Assembly (NCBI GenBank): GCA_032164245.1
Contig: JAVMKO010000001.1
Location: 293,185,041-293,249,040, forward strand
Reading direction: 5' to 3'
Source: Sternotherus odoratus
Lineage: Eukaryota; Chordata; Testudines; Kinosternidae
DNA length: 64,000 nucleotides
Shown here: positions 57,548 to 64,000 of the stretch, in pieces
Numbering within the stretch: the stretch's first letter is position 1
Layout: every line of letters starts with the position of its first letter
Made by a program: the position numbers and the translations under genes
The notes under the pieces: model-generated
Seen by the model: only the letters and a program-made list of their open reading frames with translations
Told to the model about the DNA's origin: nothing
The model's database searches: none

Positions 57548-58280
57548 CAGGAACTCCTCACTTAAAGTCATCCCGGTTAACGTTGTTTCGTTGCTGATCA
57601 GTTGGGGAACATGTTCGTTTAAAGTTGTGCAATGCTCCATTATAACGTCGTTTGGCAGCCACCTGCTTTGTCCACTGCTTGCAGGAAGATTAGCCTGTTG
57701 CAGCTAGCTGGTGGGGGCCTGGAACCAGGATGGACCAGCAGCCCCCTATCAGCTCCCCACCCCCCTAAGTTCTCTGTGTAGCAGCTGCTCAGCAGTCTAT
57801 CAATTGCCAGTAATTCAGCTGTCCCTCCCCCTAACGCTATGTGTTTCTCCTGCCCTCTGCCTTGGAGCTGCTCCGGGGAGCCTCTTGCTTGCTGTGCAGG
57901 AGGTGTAGGGGGGAGGGGAGGAAGAGAGTTCTAATGTCAGGTTGTCCCCTTCCCCTCTGCTCCTGCACCCCGCTTACGCCATCTTCCATAGAGCAGGAGG
58001 GAGGGAGCTTGCCCTGGCAGCAGCTGCGGCTCAGCTTGCTGATCTAATTAACAAGGCAGTGTACTTAAAGGGGGAATGCACATCACTCTCTGTCTGCCCT
58101 CCTTCCATTCCTGTGAGAGTTAACCCTTGAGGGCATAGCCAAATGCTAATTTATCATTGAGCAGAAAGACATTCCCTTGAAAATATCCCACTCTCTGACT
58201 CCTCCACCTCAACCAAGCTTCACAATCATCTGTGTACAATACTGTTTACCAGTATTAAATTGTTTGTTTAAAACTTATAC

Positions 58281-58351
<71 letters not shown>

Positions 58352-58615
58352 TATATATATATATTATATATACACACACACACACACACATTATATATAT
58401 ATATATTATATACACACACACACACACACAGTATAAGTTTTAAACAAACAATTTAATACTGGTAAATTAAGACTGATTTGTCTTGTGAAATTTTTTTCCC
58501 TGGAACCTAACCCCCTCATTTACATTATGGGGAAATTGGATTCACTTAACATTGTTTCGCTTTATGTCACATTTTTCAGGAACATAACTACAAAGTTAAG
58601 TGAGGAGTTCCTGGA
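57548..58615. mobile_element. Tc1/mariner-type (Tigger-like) element
   Basis: The left end CAGGAACTCCTCACTTAAAG and the right end AAGTTAAGTGAGGAGTTCCTG(GA) are inverted repeats, flanked by TA (57546-57547 and 58616-58617). The body has no intact transposase. It contains a 222-bp palindrome. Confidence 0.85.
58245..58466. repeat. 222-bp palindrome with TG/TA/CA core
   Basis: The arms start TTTACCAGTATTAAATTG and end with its exact reverse complement CAATTTAATACTGGTAAA. The matching arms extend through 'aaaacttatac' into (TG)n/(CA)n, about 59 bp each side, without a mismatch that I can see. The centre is a mixture of (TA)n and (CA)n. Confidence 0.95.
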
Positions 58616-58869
58616 TATGTTTTTATACAGGCAATTGCAAAGCCTATATATATGAACAAAGAATGTAGGTCACACTTACAGGACGAAGGACTGTATCCTG
58701 GAAAGCAGTGACTGAAAAAGACATAGGGTTCATGGTGAATAAGCAACTGAACATAAACTCTCAGTGCAATGGTGTGGTGAAGATGGCTAATGCCATCTTG
58801 CTGTCTTTGGATATATAAGCAAGAAACTATTGGGTGAGATTAAGGAAGTGATATAACATTGGTATATGA

Positions 58870-59887
58870 CAGTGATGGCGAACCCGTGGCACGCGTGCCG
58901 CTGCCGGCACGCCGAGCCGTCTCTGTGGGCACGCCGTCAAAACGCCGGAGCAGAGGGGCGGGGTCAGTAAGAGGCGGGCGGGTGGTGGAGGAGGAAGTGA
59001 AAGGACGGCCGGAGCCCGGGAAGGAGAGCGGAGGCGGGGCCGAGGCAGGAGGCGAGGCAAGGCAAGAAGGAGAGCGGAGGCGGGGCCGAGGCGCGAGGCA
59101 GGAGGCGAGGTGACGCGCGGCGCGAGGCAGGAGGCGAGGCGAGGCGAGGCAAGGGGAGGCAAGGCAAGGCAAGGGGAGGCAAGGCAAGGCAAGGGGGGGG
59201 AGGCAAGGCAAGGCAAGGGGAGGCAAGGCAAGGCAAGGGGAGGCAAGGCAAGGCAAGGGGAGGCAAGGCAAGGCAAGGCAAGGCAAGGGGAGGGAAGGCA
59301 AGGCAAGGGGGGGGAGGCGAGGGGAGGCAAGGCAAGGGGAGGGAAGGCAAGGCAAGGGGAGGGAAGGCAAGGCAAGGGGAGGGAAGGCAAGGCAAGGCAA
59401 GGCAAGGGGGGGGAGGCAAGGCAAGGCAAGGGGGGGGAGGCAAGGCAAGGCAAGGGGGGGAGGCAAGGCAAGGCAAGGGGGGGGAGGCAAGGCAAGGCAA
59501 GGGGGGGAGGCAAGGCAAGGCAAGGGGGGGAGGCAAGGCAAGGGGGGGAGGCAAGGCAAGGCAAGGGGGGGGGAGGCAAGGGGGGGAAGGCAAGGCGAGG
59601 GGAGGCAAGGCGAGGGGAGGGGAGGCAAGGCGAGGGGAGGGAGGCAAGGTAAGGCAAGGGGGGGAGGCAAGGGGAGGCAAGGCCGGGGGGGGGGCGAGCC
59701 GCGCTGCTGAGGCCGGGGGGGGGGTGAGCCGCGCTGCTGAGGCCGGGGGGGGGGGGGGGGTGAGCCGCGCTGCTGAGGCCGGGGGGGGGGGTCCCGAGTC
59801 GAGCGGGGGTGTTGGCACTTTGAAAAAAAACACGTCGTTTTGGTTTGCAGTTTGGGCACTTGGGCTCAAAAAGGTTTGCCATCACTG
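58870..59887. mobile_element. hAT-type element with expanded minisatellite
   Basis: The termini CAGTGATGGCGAACCCGTGG and the inverted GGTTTGCCATCACTG flank 1018 bp. Duplicates GTATATGA are exact at 58862-58869 and 59888-59895. Next to the left end is 'ggcacgcgtgccgctgccgg', typical of this hAT group. Confidence 0.95.
59030..59690. repeat. Purine-rich minisatellite (GGCAAGGCAAGGCAAGGGG type)
   Basis: The unit is about 19-22 bp: two or three GGCAA steps followed by a G run, repeated more than 25 times. One strand is almost pure purine plus C. The open frames of 180-352 aa spanning it on both strands in several frames are repeat translations. Confidence 0.97.
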
Positions 59888-60185
59888 GTATATGACATTA
59901 ATGAGACTATTAATATCTTACTGGGTTTCTGGTGTCTATACTTCAGAAAGGCTATTGAAAAATTGGAGAGGGTTCAGAAAAGACCTACAAAAATGATTCA
60001 GTGTCTCCTTAATCTGGCAGACAAAGGCATAGGAAGATCCCATACTGGAAGCTGAAGCTAGACAAATTCAGACTAGAAATAAGGAGCAAAGGTAATTAAC
60101 CATTGGAGCAACTTACCTAGAGTCACGGTGGATTCTCCATCACCTGAAGTGTTTAAAGTACGACTGGATGTCTTTCTAAAAGATA

Positions 60186-60754
60186 TTACCTCTTTTGACC
60201 TGAGTGTTTAGCAAAATTAGGAGTCTTGCGTGTTATTTCAGTGAAGAGGAGAAACTGATGATGGAGTCGGGTATTTCTTTGGTGCAATCCTGAATATTTA
60301 CAAAGAGTGTACAAAGTTTTGTTTCCTTGGGCACAATAGGAATAAAACAGCAGGAGACAGTTTCTTTGCTCACAGTTCCAAGATTCTTTCAGCCAGCATT
60401 CCACCCAAAAAGTTCTCTCTCTCTCACTAGGCTTTTTCTTAGACCCCTTTTTCGTAGACTCCATTGTTCTGGCTGTCCCCTTGGATTTATGCTGCTTCTT
60501 TCTCACATGCACAATCACACACTTGCAATTAAATCAATTGTCCATCCCAGCATTTGTTAACAGACTCCCAGGAAAACACTTGGACTGCATGGCTCAGCCA
60601 TTGCCCTGGTTTGCATGTGTTCTAGTCCTTGGGCAGTGGTTTTGCATCGTTTCAGCTATCACTAACAAACAGGCATTTAATTACTCCCTCATTTAGCATG
60701 AATTGGAAGGCAGCTATCCTGCTCAGCTGTTCCAACAAGGTGGTTGTGTGATTA
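60186..60754. other. Unrecognised intergenic stretch
   Basis: No repeat family or exon was identified in this stretch. Confidence 0.4.
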
Positions 60755-61106
60755 CCATAGGCACCATCTCCGTGAGTGCTCTGAGGCTGGAGCATCCATG
60801 GGGAGAAATTGGCGAGTGCTCCCCTTCCACAAGCTCCCCCTCCACACTCACCAGCAGCCAAGACTTCTTCTCCCTCCCCCCAAGCATGCTGTTTCCCTGC
60901 TCCTCCCTCTCCTTCCCAGCACTTAGGACTTTCAAGGAGGAAAGGGGAGGAGTGGGGATGCTCAGGGAAGGAGGCAGAGAAGAGGCACTTGGAAGAATGG
61001 GGATGGGAAGGAGGTGGGGCTGGGGTGGGAAAAGGTAGGGTGGGGTGGGGCTAGGGGCAGGGCGGGTTGAGCACCCACTGGGCAGAGGGGAAGTCGGCAC
61101 CTATGG
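60755..61106. mobile_element. TIR element, GC-rich (CCATAGG ends)
   Basis: The ends CCATAGGCACCATCTCCGTG and the inverted AAGTCGGCACCTATGG are flanked by TA. 'gagcatccatggggagaaat' and 'gggttgagcacccactgggc' near the ends also pair. I remember this as an abundant turtle repeat. Its superfamily is not certain. Confidence 0.75.
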
Positions 61107-61174
61107 TAATTGCCCAACCTCCATCATAACAATATGCTGTAGCTCAACCAAAATCTTCGGGCTCAATACAGGAA

Positions 61175-61295
61175 CTACTGGGTAAGATTGTGGCCTCTGA
61201 TAGACTAGATAGGCAGAATGATCCTGTCTGGCTTTGAACATCAGACTAGATAGTCATAATGGGCCATTCTGGCTTTGAATCTTTGAGCCACAAGT
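61175..61295 (+). mobile_element. CR1 LINE, 3' end fragment
   Basis: The text 'cagactagatagtcataatg' and 'ggccattctggctttgaatc' matches the CR1 3' end. Confidence 0.75.
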
Positions 61296-61890
61296 ACTTT
61301 AGTTTGCTGTGTTGGCAGGCTAAGAAGACGTCCGCACAAGGGCCTGGGAAAGACAGACAAGTTCTCCCACAATGCACTCTAAACGATCCCTAGAGCGGCA
61401 CCGCTCAGTGCAGCATTAAGAACCATGGGCTACGCCCCAGAAATCCTAGCACCTGACCCAGGTTAATGCAGCGCCAGCGTGGACATGACTATATGGGCAT
61501 GACTTGAGCGTGGCTTAGCAGGGTGGACATTCACACCCAGGGTTGGCTCACCTGGCTGCCTGGACTTGGGTAAACTGCAGTGAAGACAGGGTATGAGAGC
61601 AGGGTATGTTTCCCCGACTGGGGACACATCAGATATGAAACTGACGATACAACCGTTGATGTGTTGTAAAACAAACCTTCAGTATGTTTTTTTTTCTACA
61701 GAAGGGACAAGGTATTTGGGGGGAAGGGAGAAAACTGCACGGTGGGGGAAAAATCCTAGGAATGTTATTCACCATGACGGGGTTGGGGGGGGGGGAGAGA
61801 ATATTCCTGGGAAGGCGGCAGAAAGGGAGGGGTTAAAATGCTTCCACTCCTTCCAAATCCAACTCACTGAAGCCCCTCCCCTAAGGCAGC
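61296..61890. other. Intergenic sequence upstream of CHRDL2
   Basis: 'agcgtggacatgactatatg' and 'tgcagtgaagacagggtatg' near 61480-61600 hint at a decayed MITE. Nothing else was recognised. Confidence 0.4.
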
Positions 61891-62219
61891 CAAGAAGCAG
61901 AGGAATTTTACAAAACTTAAAAAAAAAAAAAAGTGGGAAAATAAAAAGTGCTGATTTTTTTTTTAAAATAACAACTAACAAAGTTCCTCGCTTTCCCCAA
62001 AAGGAGGCGCCTTTGATGAGACTAAAACAAACTGCTGGCGGGAGCTCTGTGTAAAGAAGGAATTAGCTGGGTTGAGCGTGTGTCTCCTATGCTGACTCTG
62101 TGGCCGCTTGCTGCTGCTCTTAAGTAGCTTTTTGGATATCGAGTCCTTTTTAAACGCTCTGCAAGGAAAGTGTTTGGGGTTTTGGTTTGCCCCCCCTCCT
62201 CCTCCCCTTGAAAGGAAGA
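61891..62219 (+). promoter_or_regulatory. CHRDL2: CHRDL2 promoter / 5' UTR region (predicted)
   Basis: This region precedes the CHRDL2 start codon. It includes an AT-rich stretch with AAAATAAAAAGTG (about 61936), a CCTTTGATG motif at about 62010 that resembles a TCF/LEF site, and 'ctgctggcgggagctctgtg'. The start of transcription is not determined; the TCF/LEF reading is inference from one short match. Confidence 0.4.
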
Positions 62220-62301
62220 ATGATTCCTGAAATCAGAGAGCTTTCCTTTTTCCTGGGATTTTTGCTGCTTTTTATTGCCTCTGAGATTGAAGCCAGAGCT
62301 C
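62220..62301 (+). CDS. CHRDL2: CHRDL2 exon 1 (signal peptide)
   Basis: ATG at 62220 opens a frame encoding MIPEIRELSFFLGFLLLFIA then SEIEARA plus one base, ending at donor GCTC|GTAAGT. It is a textbook signal peptide: short charged start, hydrophobic core and a likely cleavage after SEIEA or ARA. It matches human CHRDL2 (MVPEVRVLSSLLG...DSHARAR) in length, charge pattern and exon phase (27 codons plus the C of an Arg codon). CHRDL2 is a secreted chordin-like BMP antagonist with three von Willebrand type C repeats; those exons lie beyond the right edge. Position beside RNF169, head to head, agrees with human synteny. Confidence 0.87.
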
Positions 62302-64000
62302 GTAAGTAAAGAGCGATTAAAAAATAAGATATAAAGGAATGATTAAGGATGAGGAGTATGGGAGGGAAAGAGTTTAATGATGGGGACCAGGACTGTGCAG
62401 TTGTGTGCCAGGGGGTGGGGGTTCCCCAAGAGATTCTGTGTCTGGAAGGAACGATCATAATGGATAATTAGTGATCATGAGGAAAGGCTGCATATGCAAG
62501 GAATAAGTGCAGAGATGCATGTGTTACTAGCATGTGGTCTCCCTTATGCTGACAGCAGTGGGTACCAGGTATGAAAACGTAGGGTCAGATTCTCATCGGG
62601 ATCCCACCTGTGTAAATTCTCTTCACTGCCTCTACTGCTGCTTTCCCCTGGTGTAGCTGAGATCAGAACCTGAGTCGTGAGGTTGTGAACAGCTCAGTTG
62701 CTAGAGACAGCTTTGCCTTAAAGAGCGTGAGCTACTGATTGATGCTCCGGATCGTACTAACTGGGCATCCGTAGTCAGGTGACAGAATGCAGTGTCAGTA
62801 ACATGACAATGAACCTCTTGCCCCAGAAGAGACTCTCTGATGTGGGAAGTTAGGATTTTTGAGCAACCTGCTTTTGCACCACTGATGCCGCAAAGATTGA
62901 CACAAGCAATGCCAGAGCAGCCCTGCTTGTGGCAGGTCTGTAGTAAGGAACTCGGAGCATGGTGGTCCAATGGATTGAAGCTGGGAGCCTTGTCCTTACA
63001 GCTATGGAGAAAAAAAGATGCTCTTCTGATCAGATTGCATTGCTAGAATGCAGGAGATCTGACCTCTATTCCCAGCACTGCCACAGACTTGCTGTGTGTG
63101 CAAGCTCTTGGGCAAGTCTCTTAACCCCTCTGTTTCCCCATATGGAAAAGGGGCCAATAACACTGTGGTGTTCAGTGTTTGAGGCATGAGTCATTACAAT
63201 CTCTAAAAGGCTTAAAGATCCTGCCTTTAGGGTATTGGCTTCGTGCTTGTCCATAAAGTGCCTTACATGCAGGCGTCAGTGATAACAACAGAAGTGTTAA
63301 CAAAGTGCAAATATTAATATAGAGATGGAAGTGTTTGCATTGAAAGCTAGTGTGGATGGACTCTCTTCTGTCTAGCGCCTAAGGGAGTTGTTACCAGTAA
63401 AACCTATGTTTAGAATTTCTTCTCTCTCCCTCCTATCCAAAGTGAGTACAGTGCTGGCTCTTATTAATCGCAGTGGGCCACTGATGTTCCTTTTCTAGAG
63501 GGTCGTATTTTCAGAACCCACATGCTTCTGGTCCACCTGCAAGTGTTTCTGAGATCTCCCCTAGCAGTAGCCTCATGCTCGCCCTTGCTGCTTGTGCTGA
63601 AGATCCTCCATGCCTGGGTCTTCCTCTCATGGCAGGTACAGGGCTGTAAGAAAGGTTTTCCAAGGCAAGCCCAGGTAACCGAGAATCATTCCACTTTCTG
63701 ACGGAGCTAATCAGAAGGCAAAAGTATCACTTAAGAGAACCAATCCCTAGTCTTGTGATAGCTGATACTCACCAAAGAGTTTGGGAAGGGATTTGAAGCC
63801 CCATGCTTCAGGGTTTAAGACATTCCCTCCATATGAGGGATTAGGATGAGATTTTCATGGGAGGCAGGTTCTTCCACATCTGCCCTCTTTGTGGGGTTTC
63901 TTGCATCTTCCTCCAGCGCATGAGGTGCTGGCCATTGTCAGAGGCAGGATCTGATCTAGCTAGAACTCGGAATGGATCCAATCTAGCAATCCCTACCTTG
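62302..64000 (+). other. CHRDL2: CHRDL2 intron 1, partial
   Basis: The intron starts with GTAAGTAAAG. I searched for the next exon (a cysteine-rich VWC start) and did not find it. The stretch holds a MIR (63030-63265) and a CR1-like end near 63920-63985 ('gaggtgctggccattgtcag'). Confidence 0.75.
63030..63265 (+). repeat. MIR/CORE-SINE, nearly full length
   Basis: The order 'ctctattcccagcactgcca', 'cttgctgtgtgtgcaagctc', 'ttgggcaagtctcttaaccc' and 'ctctgtttccccatatggaa' is a well-preserved MIR. Confidence 0.88.

Larger units (their letters stand above)
57350..60185 (+). mobile_element. CR1 LINE copy split by two DNA transposons
   Basis: CR1 text runs in three pieces: 57390-57547 ('gcagatgacataaaaattgg'), 58616-58869 ('gaacaaagaatgtaggtcac', 'acagggttcatgg'-like) and 59888-60185 ('aaattggagagggttcagaa', 'gtggattctccatcacctga', 'gactggatgtctttctaaaa'). 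The pieces are collinear once the two insertions are removed. The left boundary is approximate. Confidence 0.85.

Noticed and set aside
58827..59885. Pro/Leu/Ala-rich open frames of 300-352 aa (-) and 180 aa (+)
   Set aside because: They span the purine-rich minisatellite in several frames at once; no domain and no splice context.

Overview
This is vertebrate nuclear DNA, almost certainly from a cryptodiran turtle. The genes have GT-AG introns, CpG-rich first exons and long AT-rich 3' UTRs. The repeats are typical of turtles: tRNA-type SINEs (GAAAGCTTATGCT core, terminal part reading GACTAACACGGCTAC), truncated CR1 LINEs, MIR/CORE-SINE relics, and many hAT, PIF/Harbinger and Tc1/mariner-type DNA transposons. 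Nothing prokaryotic is present. The species is inferred from this repeat mix, not proven.

Three protein-coding genes are supported, in the order known for human 11q13.4 (XRRA1 - RNF169 - CHRDL2). (1) The last two coding exons of an XRRA1-like gene lie on the + strand at 685-2217. (2) A complete RNF169 gene lies on the - strand. Its coding sequence, reconstructed here, is six exons: 41639-41339, 29392-29316, 19075-18929, 17417-17305, 15404-15305 and 11813-10611. All splice phases agree, giving 646 residues with an N-terminal RING and a C-terminal MIU2-LRM2 ubiquitin/nucleosome reader. A 3' UTR of about 5.6 kb runs to a candidate poly(A) signal at 5041-5046. (3) The signal-peptide exon of CHRDL2 lies on the + strand at 62220-62301. 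XRRA1 and RNF169 are tail to tail; RNF169 and CHRDL2 are head to head, 20.6 kb apart.

The rest is intronic or intergenic and dense with transposons. RNF169 intron 2 holds a ~5.8 kb block of PIF/Harbinger remnants (22.5-28.3 kb): two broken transposases in opposite orientation and one broken MYB/SANT ORF. Intron 1 holds two SINE palindromes, a Harbinger MITE, a Helitron with good termini (33341-34676), and an ~89 bp minisatellite (about 10 copies) ending roughly 50 bp from the exon 1 splice donor. A three-copy ~73 bp repeat lies just upstream of the RNF169 start codon. Between RNF169 and CHRDL2 are a four-layer nest (hAT-like > solo LTR > SINE > hAT), two hAT elements sharing one 8-bp target sequence, and a CR1 copy split by a mariner-type element and a hAT element; the mariner-type element contains a 222-bp palindrome.

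I found no previously undescribed protein system. The most unusual features are structural: GC-rich minisatellite cores inside non-autonomous transposons of several unrelated superfamilies, the palindromes, the repeated use of one target site, and the promoter-proximal tandem repeats.
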